Shown: piece by piece, positions 10,836 to 22,335 of the stretch | Numbering within the stretch: position 1 is the stretch's first letter | Layout of the letters: every line of letters starts with the position of its first letter | Assembly (NCBI RefSeq): GCF_032854445.1 | Contig: NC_088301.1 | Coordinates: 54,549,187 to 54,613,186 of the forward strand | Direction: 5' to 3' | DNA length: 64,000 nucleotides | Source: Liolophura sinensis | Lineage: Eukaryota; Mollusca; Polyplacophora; Chitonida; Chitonidae | Notes under the pieces: generated by a model | The model's input: only the letters and a program-made list of their open reading frames with translations | Told to the model about the DNA's origin: nothing | Database searches by the model: none | Position numbers and translations under genes: made by a program

Positions 10836-11814
10836 ACATTAAGTCACTTACGTTGGCGTGCTTAAGATATTTTTCAATTTTCTTTTGTATATTATCCACC
10901 CACGTAAAATCCCCCTAATGTTTTCATCATGACTTTGGGGTCATAACCAGCTTCTCGGTCATTTTTACGTCGTTGTATTTAAATTCCAACTATTTCGGCT
11001 ATAAAACGGATATTCCACAGTAGCGGATCGGCAATGAACCTAGATTGGTAAGGCGGGAAATTGGAACCAGTGCTAAAACTGTGCACCACAAGAAGCGAAA
11101 CAGACTATAGAATCTTTGTTTCTCAGTTCTTTTCTACTCCTCCTTTCCTGTTATATGGCAAGTGTGCTTTTCATAGGCTCTAAAGGTGCACTAAAGCAAG
11201 TCTATGTCCGTGTTAGCGATGTATTGGTCATAAAACCCAAAAATGGTAGGCTACTCTAGTCACACTAGAGTTTTTTTGTATTGCACACTGTAGAGTGGGG
11301 AAGATCACTGCGATAAGCAGACTTTAATTACGGATTTTAAACTTTCCAAAATATGACAAAAGTGATCACATTATTCAGTTTATATTTTCCAAAGGTTAAT
11401 CAAAACAAAACTTGACAGGACGCAGAAACATATACGTGAAAGTTTCAGTAAAATGTTTATTGGGTTAATATCGATCTTCATATAGCAAATTAAAGTGCCT
11501 CGTTTGAAGCAGAAAACTGCATATCTGGTGGATAATTACCAAGCAACCATCACTATTATGCCCATGTAACTTTTATGGGCACTTCGACAAAGTTTTATAC
11601 TTCATTCCAAAATTTACAGAACTGAGCTGGGTTTTGGAATTTGCACTTTCTTATCATACCTCTCTGGGACCGATTTTACGCCTTACCTCACCAGGTCCTT
11701 CATAAAACAACTATTAAATCAATACCTGCATTTCCCAACCCAAAGGAATAGGCAGCCATTAACGTGAAATAACTTAGAATGTTAGAATGCTGGCGGTTAG
11801 GTATTCAACAGGGA
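10836..11814. other. Unclassified intergenic sequence
   Basis: No coding or repeat structure could be supported. A short perfect palindromic pair, ACTCTAGTCACACTAGAGT, lies near 11255-11273. Confidence 0.4.
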
Positions 11815-13390
11815 AAAGTCATTATTGCTATAAATTATGTATTGCGCTATATCTCCATGAATACTGCACCTACAGACATCATACTTGGTATATTAATGAC
11901 ACTTAAAGCGGGCTATCACATGATGCTAATAATTCTCGATTCTAACCCTAGGGTCGCTTCTGTGAACAGTAGTCTGAATAGCAATCAGGCCCATGTCTGC
12001 AGTAATACTGCACCTACACACATAATACTTGTTACATCTATGACAATTAATGCGGGCTATCACGTGATGCCAATAATTCTGGATTCTGACACCAGGGGGC
12101 GCTTCTGTGAATAGCAATGTGAATAGCAGTCTGGCCTATATCTCCATTAATACTGCACCTGCAGACATCATATTTGGTACATTTTGACACTTTATGCGGG
12201 CTATCACGTGATGCCTATAATTAACGATACTGACACCAGGAGGTGCTTCTGTGAATAGCAATCTGGCTCATATCTCCCATTCATTATTTCTATAAATTAT
12301 GTATTGCGCTATATCTCCATAAATACTGCACCTACAGACATCATACTTGGTACATTAATGACACTTAATGCGGTCTATCACATGATGCTATAATTCCCGA
12401 TTCTAACCCTAGGGTCGCTTCTGTGAACAGTAGTCTAAATAGCAATAAGGCCCATGTCTCCATTAATACTGCACCTACACACATAATACTTGATACATCA
12501 ATGACAATTAATGCCGTGATGCTAATAATTCTAGATTCTGACATCAGGGGGCGCTTCTGTGAATAGCAGTGTGAATAGCAGTCTGGCCCATATATCCATA
12601 TAAATACTGCACCTGCAGACATCATGCTTGGAACGTTAATGACAACTATTGCGGGCTATCACGCAATGCCAATAATTCCCGATATGTGAGATAAGGGGGC
12701 GCTTCTGTGAACAGTGGTCTAAATAGCAATCTGGCTCATATCTCACTACACTTACAGACATCATACTTGGTACATTAATGACAGTTAATACGGGCTATCA
12801 GGTAGTGCCAATAAATTACCGATTCTAACACGAGAGCGAGCTTCTGTGAATAGCAGTGTAAATAGCAGTCTGACCTATACCTCCGTAAATAATTACGTGA
12901 TAGCCAGCATTAAGTGTTATTAATGTACTAAGTCTGATGTCTGTAGTTGCAATATAATGGAGATATGGATAATTTACAGAAGCGCCCCCTGGTGTCAGAG
13001 TTTAGAATTTTTGGCACGACATGATAGCCCGCATTAGGTGCCATTAATGTCAGATGTCTGTAGGTGCAATATTATTGGAGATATTTAGTATAATGTGTGT
13101 TGGTGCAGTAATAATGGAGACATGGGCCAGACTGGTATTCGGACTGCGATTCACGTGATAGCCTGCATTAAGTGTCATTAATGTGCCATGTGTGATGTCT
13201 AGATGCAGTATTTATGAAGATATGGGCCAAATTGCTATTCAGATTTCTATCCACAGAAGCGCCCCCTTAAGTCAGAATCTGGAATTTTTGACCCGACGTG
13301 ATAGCCCGCATTAGGTGTAAATAATGTACCAAGTATGATGTTTGTAGGTGCCAAGTATGATGATAGAAATAAGGACTTGTTAGCTAGCCC
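11815..13390. repeat. Inverted tandem array of ~145-bp units carrying CTCF-like motifs
   Basis: Seven direct units (from about 11858, 12003, 12147, 12321, 12461, 12601 and 12751) share TACTGCACCTACAGACATCA, ACTTGGTACATTAATGACA, CGGGCTATCACGTGATGCC and GCTTCTGTGAATAGCA. Three units form a higher-order repeat of about 466 bp: CATTATTGCTATAAATTATG at 11820 returns at 12285. From about 12890 to 13380 the same sequence runs in inverted orientation in at least three partial units, giving a large palindrome. Units 2, 3, 5 and 6 contain ACCAGGGGGCGC or close variants on the plus strand. The inverted arm carries the same motif on the minus strand. No protein is encoded. Confidence 0.85.
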
Positions 13391-14640
13391 CTAACTGCGA
13401 ACCACAGTCTAACTTCACTCACGTAGCCAATAAATGTCAGCTAAAAGGCAGGTAAACGTATCAGTTGTGTGCCATATGTAGGGTAGCTAACAATGAGGCA
13501 TAAAGACAGTCTTTAGATAAAATTAGATACAACTTCATGTATCCAACCTCGCGTTAGACATCCTAGAGACTTCGCTCATACTTTCCAACAAGAGGTTATA
13601 TTCACACTTGTTGCAATTTTCAAGTCATAGGCCTAATCCATCTTCATGTTCTCGAAGCTGAACGAAAAATATACACATTTTTGTTCGACGAAAAGATACA
13701 ACTGTTGGCGCAGATATTATATATCTAATCTAGACGTGAGCTGAGCAGTAATGGAAACATGGTTTCGTAGATTATAGTGGTATTAATATTTGCGAGTCTT
13801 GCCATGATCTTTGTTTTATGCATAACGTTTGATAGGTATTGTATTCCTTAAGATGGATACTGTCCAGCCTTCGTAGGTCAGGGGTAATCGAGAACCCATT
13901 TGATCAGTCTAACCATGCACTAAATGAACAGTATGTATGAAAATGACCTACACATGAATATTAAAATTCGAGAAAATATAGTGGCATCTGTAACAAATTA
14001 AGCACTACCATGAACGTGGCTTTTGCTTGTCATTCAACGCCCCAGTCGAAATTTGTGAGTTATTGTGTATTTTTTTCAGCCAGTCACCTATATTTAGCTC
14101 CAGGTAAAATCTGTGATGCCCGCTATCAAAATCGCCTTACGTCAGCGACACATAACAACTCGAGCTCTGAACGTGAAGATGTGCTATTGTGGGGATTTTG
14201 TTCTAACCATTTGTTGGTGCAGCCGTTATAGAATAAATTACTCTCCACGCCCATTGCCCAACGTCTAACTTGCATTTGAACTATGACGTCACCCGAGGCA
14301 ATGATTTCTTGGTGTCGAATCTAAGTGTCTGGAGTTTAACACTATGAATTAAAAAAAGTATTCTAACTGCATTTTCTTTGTAATGATACGTATGTCCCCC
14401 TTATCCCTATGTAGAGCTTGTGTTGTTATGTGTCACTGGCTAATGGCAATTTTGTTAGCAAATATGATTGATTTTACAGACAGCTGATTAGAGGCGACCG
14501 GCTAAAAGACATAGACTATAGATTCGATGCGATGCAGGTTAATGCTCTGTGGAACACATTGCACCCCTTCCCCATGGGCTTCATCACAACTTTCTCGATC
14601 TACAGTCACACCTAACCTCGGTATAAATATGACGTATGTC
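13391..14640. other. Unclassified intergenic sequence
   Basis: No exon or repeat was recognised. The open frames here (up to 88 codons) have no motif. Confidence 0.4.
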
Positions 14641-15010
14641 CACAAAATACACGAAAATCATGGTGCCAAAACAGACACTGGCGTACCACCCGTCAACCAA
14701 AATGGACGTTTAATTAACACTAACCACCATAGAACAAAGAGAAGCTGTCAGCAGTTTTCAATGATGTGTACCATGCTAATTCTTAATTTCTAGATAATCA
14801 GAACATGTATCTCAGTTGCGATTTGATTGCAACTGTTCATATGCCCATCCCGGTGATTCAACCAGACGAACACACATCCCTCACCTCGGTTATTCAACAG
14901 GAAGAATATAAAACCCCTTAACCCGGGTTAAGCGAAAGTAGACACAACCATGAGTGCCTTATTCTGTTCATATTCACAAGAGAATTATACTTTAAGCAAA
15001 GCTTAAGGGT
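14640..15010 (-). mobile_element. Penelope-like element, 3' UTR fragment (copy D)
   Basis: On the minus strand it matches copies C and E: GTATCTCAGTTGCGATTTGA (14810 region) is the complement of the 3' UTR block at 5870-5905, and AGCATGGTAC plus ATTGAAAACTGCTGAC match 16262-16350. Copy D lies directly beside plus-strand copy E, giving an inverted pair. Confidence 0.65.
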
Positions 15011-15239
15011 CTGAAATGAAGACGCTAGATGGAATTACTTGACACACCTGTGCCTAACAGTCTACAGCGCATGTGTGAGTATGAGCCTTCATTTTGTTGG
15101 TTCGACTTTACTTTTGATTCGTTTCATTTCTTTTTGGGGGAAGAGGGGTGGATATAAAGTCGTACTTCCATGGAATACCTGGACCCACCATTTTTTGGTA
15201 TATTGTTATAACAGCATGCATCCATGTGACCTGAATGGG

Positions 15240-16500
15240 TGGAGAAAAGACTTCACGGAATGTTTTCGATCTTTATTGAGTTACTTATATTTCTCATTTA
15301 TGACATCTATGTGAAATTCGCGGAAACCATATATCAACGGTGTATAGGTATTCCGATGGCTACCAATTGTGTTCTCCTTTTGGCTGACCTATACCTGTTC
15401 TCATATGAATATGATTATATGCAGAAAAACTCTATTAAAGAGTAATCCACTAAACGGTATATTGATGATTTGTTCGCTTTAAACAATCCATATGCAGCAA
15501 AGGCTGTGAAAGATATTTAACAACCTTCGCTGAATTTAAGGGAAACCACAGACTCACGAGATGGTACATATTATCTGGACCCATATTTGTACAAAACTAT
15601 AAAAGGCGTACAGCACAGGGAGTAAATCCAGAGCAGCGACGAAAGCGTGATTCTTTGTAAATGGTCACACCTAACCGGTGAAATACGGCCTCTTGTCAGT
15701 TTATTTCAGATCTTATTCTAACTGTTCATGTAAATGCACAGGTAGCAGCAAATTTCACGCCACCACGTAATTAGGTTTAAAAATGCAATGTTAATTGCAA
15801 TTTATTAGACGTCTCTGGTCTGGAATTTCTTAAAATGCTGTGTTGTCATCACATTTAATGTACAATACATTACAACAATGCAAAGAGGCCAGGCCTCGGG
15901 AATGCTTAGTCAACCAGCAGAATAAAAAAAAAAACAGAAAGACCAGAACGGTTTCCTCTCTCGGAGATGTTACGACTAGAGGGATACTTTCAATTTTGAA
16001 ATAGTAATTTATCCTTATGTTTTTGTTTAACTACTCAACAAGTTTTACAATGAGTATAATTCTCTTGTAAGTAAATACCAACAGGGCGTTCAGAATCTCT
16101 GGCGCTCGGCTTCATGATTGTGTCTAATTCCGCTTAACTAATTCCGGGGTTAGGGGTGCTATATTCATCGTGTTGAATTAGATCACCACGTTGCATATAT
16201 GAACAGTTGCAGTCATAGCGCAATAGAGATACAAATTATGTTATTGACAACTTATATCCTAACATGGTACAAGATTTGAACACTGATTTCACTCAGTAGC
16301 CTGGTCTAGAACATACTTTGCGTATTCTCTAGCATCACTGAAAACTGTTGACTGCTTCTCTTTGCGTCATTCCCTCATATTTTGTACTTAATATACTTTC
16401 TTCGTTCTTCGTGGTTTGTGTTACACGTCGTTTTTGGGAATTGGCCTTGCGATTATTGACCTGGAACGTCATTACTGGTTGACGGCTGGGTCTGTTTCGA
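15240..16500 (+). mobile_element. Penelope-like element, RT core to 3' UTR (copy E), interrupted
   Basis: Coding remnants match copy B: YVKFAETIYQRCIGIPMATN (about 15306-15365), LLADLYLFSYEYDYMQK, then RYIDDLFALNN (about 15453-15485) and DGTYYLDPYLYK (to about 15594). After a foreign insertion (15598-15940) similarity resumes at about 15945 and ends with QNLWRSAS (stop near 16117). The 3' UTR then matches copies B, C and D to about 16490. In-frame stops at 15443 and 15519 show it is inactive. Confidence 0.75.
15598..15940 (+). mobile_element. ~340-bp insertion ending in poly(A), inside PLE copy E
   Basis: This segment has no counterpart in copies B and C and separates LYLYK from the continuing RT tail. 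It starts with AAAGGCGTACAGCACAGGG, a sequence also found alone at 10755-10835, and ends with AATAAAAAAAAAAAA. The A-rich 3' end suggests a retroposed (SINE-like) element. No tRNA-type promoter boxes are obvious. Confidence 0.5.
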
Positions 16501-17160
16501 CGTATAGTTTCACCTACAGTTGAATAATTTCGAAAATGAAAAAAGACATACTGATATCTTGTGGCATTTTTAGAACGCTCTATATATACTATTGCAAACG
16601 CACAATGGTGGCTTCACGCTTTTAAAGGATCAGAATTTAATTCAAAATTTGCTGACTGGATAGGTTTTTATTGAGAAGAGAAGCTCCTATGTTTTTGTCC
16701 TTTGGGTATTTGATGGAATTGCTGCAGAAATATATGTTTTATCACACACGCTTGAGATTTCCCTAAAACCATTCATAGAAGGTTTTGTACGAGTTATATA
16801 CATGTCCATCCGCACTTAGGAAAGCGCATATGGAGTCAAGTCTTTCACAAACAGTTTGCTAAATTTCGACAGCATTTCCAGTGGTACTAAATTTTATTAA
16901 ACTGTATATAATATACAGTTTATATAATTCCGTAAGATATCTACCTCGAAAATTACCTGAAAATGGAAAGCTATAATATGTATCTGAATATTTTCCTGAA
17001 CACTTTTAACCATGTATTACTTATTGTGTTTACTTTAACATGCATAGCAAATACTGAAATTTGTCGGCATGGGCTCGCCCTGCCACAAGAAGACATGTTA
17101 TATGTACACACACCTGAAGACTCCTCTTCATGACTGAAAAATTGTGAAATATGAGGTAAA
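16500..17160. other. Unclassified sequence with a 23-bp near-palindrome
   Basis: No gene recognised. Bases 16899-16921 form an inverted repeat with 11-bp arms (AAACTGTATAT and ATATACAGTTT) around one central base. Confidence 0.45.
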
Positions 17161-17162
17161 AC

Positions 17163-17166
17163 GCCA

Positions 17167-17216
<50 letters not shown>
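17163..17216. repeat. Compound microsatellite (ACGC)n(AC)n
   Basis: CACGCACGC repeats pass into about 15 CA units. The conversion of CG to CA along the tract is visible. Confidence 0.95.
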
Positions 17217-17222
<6 letters not shown>

Positions 17223-17907
17223 CCTACTCATGCAAATGTGATGAAAAGGTGATATAAAACGCCAAAAATGAAAACATAAACTTTATTAAGTGAATTCAAC
17301 AGAAATAAATATGTGTACATGTTGCTTACAATTTCTAAATATGTTATTATTAGGTCAAGTTAAACGTACATGCATGAAAGATTTGTACAAGTATAATGGA
17401 CAAACAAAACCACGGTATTACACACAACCCTTGAAAAAATGATACATGTTATTAAATATCAGACAGGTTTGTTTAAGAAAGTAGTTCATAGAAAGAAAAA
17501 AATTATCTTTGCACTCGTCTACACTTTATTCGTCTTATAGACTTGTGCGCGTTGATGTTACCCATAATTGTAAGAATCTTTAGGGAATAACAAAAAAAAA
17601 AAACAAATTGTTAATATTCCGGACTGTGCGGCTCACTGTGCATAGATAACAGAATGCAACTGCCTTGATAAGGCCTTTGAGCTTTGTGTTCGGATACATG
17701 ACACCAAAAAGACAAGCATGCACTTTGTTTATACAGTCATATCACAGTCTTATAACAGGTTAAGGCAAGTACGCTGCAAATGATGCGGACACCTTGCTTT
17801 GCTTGCTTTGTACACGGTTATATCGTTGTGAGTTTAGTCTCAAATTAAGTTATGGTTGAACGTCATAAAATTTGTGTTCATCTAAAATTTTTCGGGAGTG
17901 GTATGAG

Positions 17908-18071
17908 TCAGACTTCCCACTTGATTTTTTCGGAGTCTCCTGAGGCGCCTCCTGTTGAGGGCAATGGCAATGAAAATTGGCACTGCACGAGGGGCGTCAC
18001 TATTAACACAATACCCACTATCAGGATACTATCAGAGTCCGAATTCCAGGCATACACACTTAATATCACTC
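17908..18071 (-). CDS. Terminal exon of the membrane-protein gene
   Basis: Acceptor CTGTCTTTTCAG is followed by 54 codons: the end of helix 1, the loop, helix 2 and the tail, with a TGA stop at 17910-17908. The plus-strand frame over the same bases has no splice or motif support and is taken as its shadow. Confidence 0.6.
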
Positions 18072-18112
18072 CTGAAAAGACAGATAAATAATGCTCATTA
18101 GTGGCAAATACG

Positions 18113-18207
<95 letters not shown>

Positions 18208-19360
18208 CAACTATATATATGACAAACAGCAAATCTCTTCGCAGTGGCACTAATCCTTACAATAAGCGGGACTCGTCTAAATATTGGATGTGGAAACAAA
18301 CTTAATTGAAAAGTCAGGTAATAACCAGTCAATATTCAAATCGTTGATGATCAAGTCACGAATGGCCAAGCTTTGGATGACAAATATTAAATGATCGAAT
18401 TATACAATATCCAATCGCGGATGATCAAATCCTGGATGAACACATCTTGCATGATCAAATCGTGTTTGACCTAACCAGGGATGAACGAATCGTAGATGAT
18501 TGGATCGTGAAAACAAATGGTTACAATCAAATCATGAATCATGGTTGATCAAATCGCGTAAGATAAAAACATGACGATCAATTCATACAAATAAAATGAT
18601 AAAATCGTGGGATGATCATAACGTGCATGATCACGTCGCAGATAATCAAATTGTGCATAATCAAGCTTACCTGCTGGGATCACGATCAAGAATAGAATGG
18701 CCGCCACCACCCCAGTAAGACACCCCTCCAGACAGCACAGTGGGTCAGAAACGTCATCTGTAGGTACACAAAATATACATGTGTACACAAGTCACATTAA
18801 ACGCATATATTAATACGCACAATACAATATTCACCGCCTTGGTAAATGTTAAAAAGGATATGTGTATGATTGTTCATGCCATCATTACTTTGATTCTTAA
18901 CATTGGTTGGGTTGGGGGTTAAATTGTATTGTTGACCGCTGACAGGAACATATTTAGGCCTTGATTCGATTTCGACAGTATCGTCACTTTTATTTTAGAT
19001 CGTACCACAAATTAAATTTACATTCTGAGATGTTTAAATACAGATGTATATACAGTTCCAGCTTTATCACTACATGGTTAATTGCTTTCAGTAATGCTTA
19101 AATCTGAGAAATCGAATTTCCAAAACAAAGGACGACATCATCGTGGCAATAAAAGGTTAAATAGAAGCAATATTCATTAGTAATTAATCTATAAGGGAAT
19201 ACGCCTATATACGCTGCAGCAATAAATGATTTTGTCTAACTGTTCAAATAGAGGGCCATACACCTTTATCATTACCTGAATACACAAGAAAGGAAGGTTG
19301 CCAGTACTTCCTAGCAGACATGTTAACGGCATCGAATTGTGCTAACACTTGGCCATCCTG
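17908..19360 (-). CDS. Two-pass membrane protein gene, last three exons (partial)
   Basis: Three minus-strand exons join in one frame: 19360-19276, 18757-18671 and 18071-17908. Splice sites are good: an acceptor ending TATTCAG and donor CAG|GTAAT on the first, acceptor TACCTACAG and donor CAG|GTAAGC on the second, acceptor ATCTGTCTTTTCAG on the third. Phases agree (phase 1, then phase 1). The 111-residue stretch has a polar start (DGQVLAQFDAVNMS, then WQPSFLVYSDD), a CCLEGC segment, hydrophobic helix 1 (GVVAAILFLIVIPAGVIL), a short WNSDSDS loop, helix 2 (ILIVGIVLIVTPLV) and a short tail ending KIKWEV. I do not recognise the family. The start was not found; a candidate first coding exon is ATG-GGC before a GTGAGT donor at 22752, and strong minus-strand donors at 25900 and 26957 may end 5' UTR exons. 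Minus-strand AATAAA lies near 17525 and 17283. Confidence 0.65.
18112..18208. repeat. Compound microsatellite (TA)n(TG)n
   Basis: About 35 TA units, with one TT break, followed by about 12 TG units, about 40 bases upstream (on the minus strand) of the terminal exon of the membrane-protein gene. Confidence 0.95.
18326..18675. repeat. Degenerate 15-bp minisatellite
   Basis: Units close to GATGATCAAATCGTG follow each other with an exact 15-base period over long stretches, for example GGATGATCAAATCCT, GGATGAACACATCTT, GCATGATCAAATCGT at about 18419-18463 and GATGATCATAACGTG, CATGATCACGTCGCA, GATAATCAAATTGTG at about 18612-18656. About 22 units are present, with a few slips. The array lies in the last intron of the minus-strand gene and touches the 18671 donor. 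Confidence 0.8.
18671..18757 (-). CDS. Exon with first membrane helix
   Basis: An 87-base exon between TACCTACAG and GCAG|GTAAGC. It encodes DDVSDPLCCLEGC followed by the hydrophobic segment LTGVVAAILFLIVIPAG. The pair of consensus splice sites and the membrane segment make this the best-supported exon of the left half. Confidence 0.65.
19276..19360 (-). CDS. Upstream exon of the membrane-protein gene
   Basis: An 85-base exon, in phase with 18671-18757, encoding QDGQVLAQFDAVNMS and KYWQPSFLVYS. The acceptor could be the first or the second CAG of CAGCAG, three bases apart; both keep the frame. It starts in phase 0, so a short first coding exon ending in phase 0 would suffice. Confidence 0.55.
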
Positions 19361-22250
19361 CTGAATAGGTCATAGGTATGGACTCTTCTGACCGCTGCAG
19401 ACCGTGACAAATGCCAAAAGGCGTTCAAGCATGTTTAGTCACCCCTGGTTACAAAACCTGTTAGTATAATTTTATTACTGGGCGTAGGATGACTGATGTA
19501 GACCCCATGTTGACACAAGGTCGCATAAATGTACCGAGTCTCCGGTATTGTATGCTGTAATCAATAGAAATCTGTGGACTTGTTTGTACACAGTTTGGTG
19601 GCGGCATTAAGACTTAAACGTGTACATATACGTAAAGTAGATAGTTCACGATACATTGTCCGCCTTGTAAATACTGTATATAGCTTTTATTTAACAATAG
19701 AAGTAAAATACGGAGCACTGTCATCTATTCATGGATCATGAGGTGCCAACATTGTTGACATCGCCATTGGAAAGCAAGAGTTTTTATCTGCATAGTGTCT
19801 GAAATCCAGCTTTTAGCCATCGCAGGCGGAACTTACAAATAACGAGAAGAAAAATGTATAACTTTGACTGAGACAATTAAACTTTAGTTAAGCATTGTCT
19901 TTGGACATTTGTTACAATGGCCGAGTAAACAAGTATTTACAGGAAACTAATTTGCAAAGTAAATAAGGAAGATCGTAGCAACACTGCAAGCATATTTGTG
20001 ACTCTCTTTTTGATCCTCTAGGTATATTTATAACAGCTGCACAATTCTCAAACTGCTGTTTGTGTATCTCAGAGTTAAGTCATTACGACATCAGAGTGAC
20101 GTGCCCTCTAAAATAATGTCGCAGCTTTACGGTAGGTTAGGGCTACTTGCCTATAGTTTAACGTAGTGTTGACCAAACTCTTCGATCCAACTTCTGGACA
20201 TTATCACAGATATCGTGCGCATTTCTACTGACCAGTTATCTCGTGAGCAGTTGTGACCAGTTATCTCGTAGTAAAAAACATAGCTGACACTGTGTAAGCC
20301 GTGTGTGTGTGTTTTTTTTTTTGTATTTAATTTTTTCTATCCATTTCACTTTTACGGCTCTATACTATCCCATACTGAAGTTGTCAGATTGAACATATAC
20401 TGTGCCATAAAGTGGCGACTTCACTTCACAACGTGGCGCCGTCCCTTGCCGGTATAACTTTAACACCTGCGTACTAACCTCATAGATTTCTTTCCAAAGA
20501 AAAAGGGATATGTGCGCGAAATTACTGCCGATATGCCTGTAAGGAGTTGTACAAACCATTGCACGGTTCGTAGTTATGCGCTGTTTGAAGGTCATTCAGT
20601 TATGGAGTTAAACTGATAATCAAATGAAATCATTCAATCTGGAGAACTGTACACCTATATCGTATAGATTAAGCTATATTTTTAACATGATGCAGTTTGA
20701 ATCTACTTGAGACGTTTTATTTTACGCGCCATTTTGCCATTATTTACTCGTATGTTCCTTGGTCTATTACTATTTCACAATTATAACACATATGGTAAGT
20801 CAGCAAATTTTTAATGTGTTTACATACATGGTCTAAAATACATGTGACTTTTAATAACTCACAAACTACATACTGCTGGTCTTACCAGCCACTTGATACA
20901 GGTCAGAGAATTTACTGCAAATACATCATTTCAATACAGGTAGATTTTTTTGGTATTTACTTATTGTGTCAGACACAGGTTTATCGTATTTTCACTTGCA
21001 TGCAGAAACAAACTTTGTGAGCGCGTCAAAATGTTCACCATCTTGTTTTATGAAAAACTTCAATTGCCTTACTCAACCTCTTTGTCAGCTCTTTAAAGCA
21101 GACAACATTTTATATAATATTAAGTCAGTAACAATTTATGGTAGCGTAGATCCCATCCTCTATGCCGATACTTAATTTTCTACTTTAACAATACAACTGT
21201 GTTATCATCCAAAGAAAGAGGCACATATTGTTAATTTTTAAGCCGCTTTATTCGGTCGAGACAAAGTTTTTTGAGCACGAAGTAAACCTTTTAATTTCAT
21301 GTTCGGAAGTTCTCGTTTTTCGAGAAGTAAATGTTTTATTTGTATATACATGTCCATTTCTTAAGCATATAGTTGCGTGACGGAATGATAGACTGACGGA
21401 TATGCAGCGCAAATCCCCCAGTCTCTAAAGGGGCTTCTGGCGGATGGAAAAAAAACAAACTTTCGATTATATATGTTCGAAAGCGTTTAGTGATGAAGAA
21501 AGGTGTGTACGTACATTATTAGCACCCATTGTGTGTTTACAGTTTCTATCGGTCTGGAATCGTTCCACACACATGTATACAGAATGTTTGCTCAACATAC
21601 ATTAAAGGCAGTATTGATTATGAAGTGAAAAGTCACAGTGACACAAATGGGCCTGGACAGCGAGACTATTCCACGTCTATTATTAAAGCCCCTTTTTTTG
21701 TCTAGCGGCTATTAGTTGGCTGATAAGTCCCTTGGTTCACAAAAGCAAGTGATCTTCATTCAGAGGTGCAATAAAAGGGCATGTCTCTATGCCACTGAAC
21801 ATTTATATACACACATGTATTCGTGCACGTAACATTATCCCACTTTGTGTCGTTTATTTGGTTGCAATAACATTTTGATGATGAAGAGCATGGGTTTGTC
21901 ACTTTTTATGTTGTCAACCCTCCCTCTCCTGGACATCTATTGAGGCCAGGTTTTGTCCACTAAACCATGTCAAGCTGAGTAGGATTTATCCGTATATATA
22001 CATTAGGGCATTAGTTATCTGTACAGGACAATGAAACCTTAAAGTGGCTTTATGTAAGAGGACTTGAAAATTTTGCCAGAGGTGCCTTTTTCGCCACAGG
22101 TATGGCTAATATGGACCCATGTGTCCATATTACCCAAATGAAAAACATTGTAAAAAATACAAAAAAAAGAACACCTTTTAATTCAGCAAATGTTAAAACA
22201 CAGAGCATAAGATTTAGTTCTAGTGATGTACCGTGACCAAACAGTTTCCA
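19361..22250. other. No confident gene; possible intron sequence
   Basis: A weak minus-strand exon candidate ends at a GAG|GTTAGT donor near 20476. A plus-strand candidate ends at ACAG|GTCAGAG near 20901. Neither has enough support. A 10-bp-arm inverted repeat (TAATATGGAC, then GTCCATATTA) lies at 22107-22132. No other structure was recognised. Confidence 0.4.
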
Positions 22251-22335
22251 GGCAGTGTGGACCTCAGTATGGGTAAAGTACTGAATTTTGGATGTGATGA
22301 TCCAAGTTCAAATCCTGGTAAAGACTTGCATAACA
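22250..22335 (+). repeat. Possible tRNA-derived SINE head
   Basis: CCTCAGTATGGGTAAAGTAC followed by a B-box-like AAGTTCAAATCCTGG resembles a tRNA-related RNA polymerase III promoter. No conserved SINE body follows, so the call is weak. Confidence 0.3.

Noticed and set aside
17852-18091. Plus-strand 79-codon ORF
   Set aside because: It is the shadow of the minus-strand terminal exon, which has a strong acceptor and joins in frame with a membrane-helix exon.
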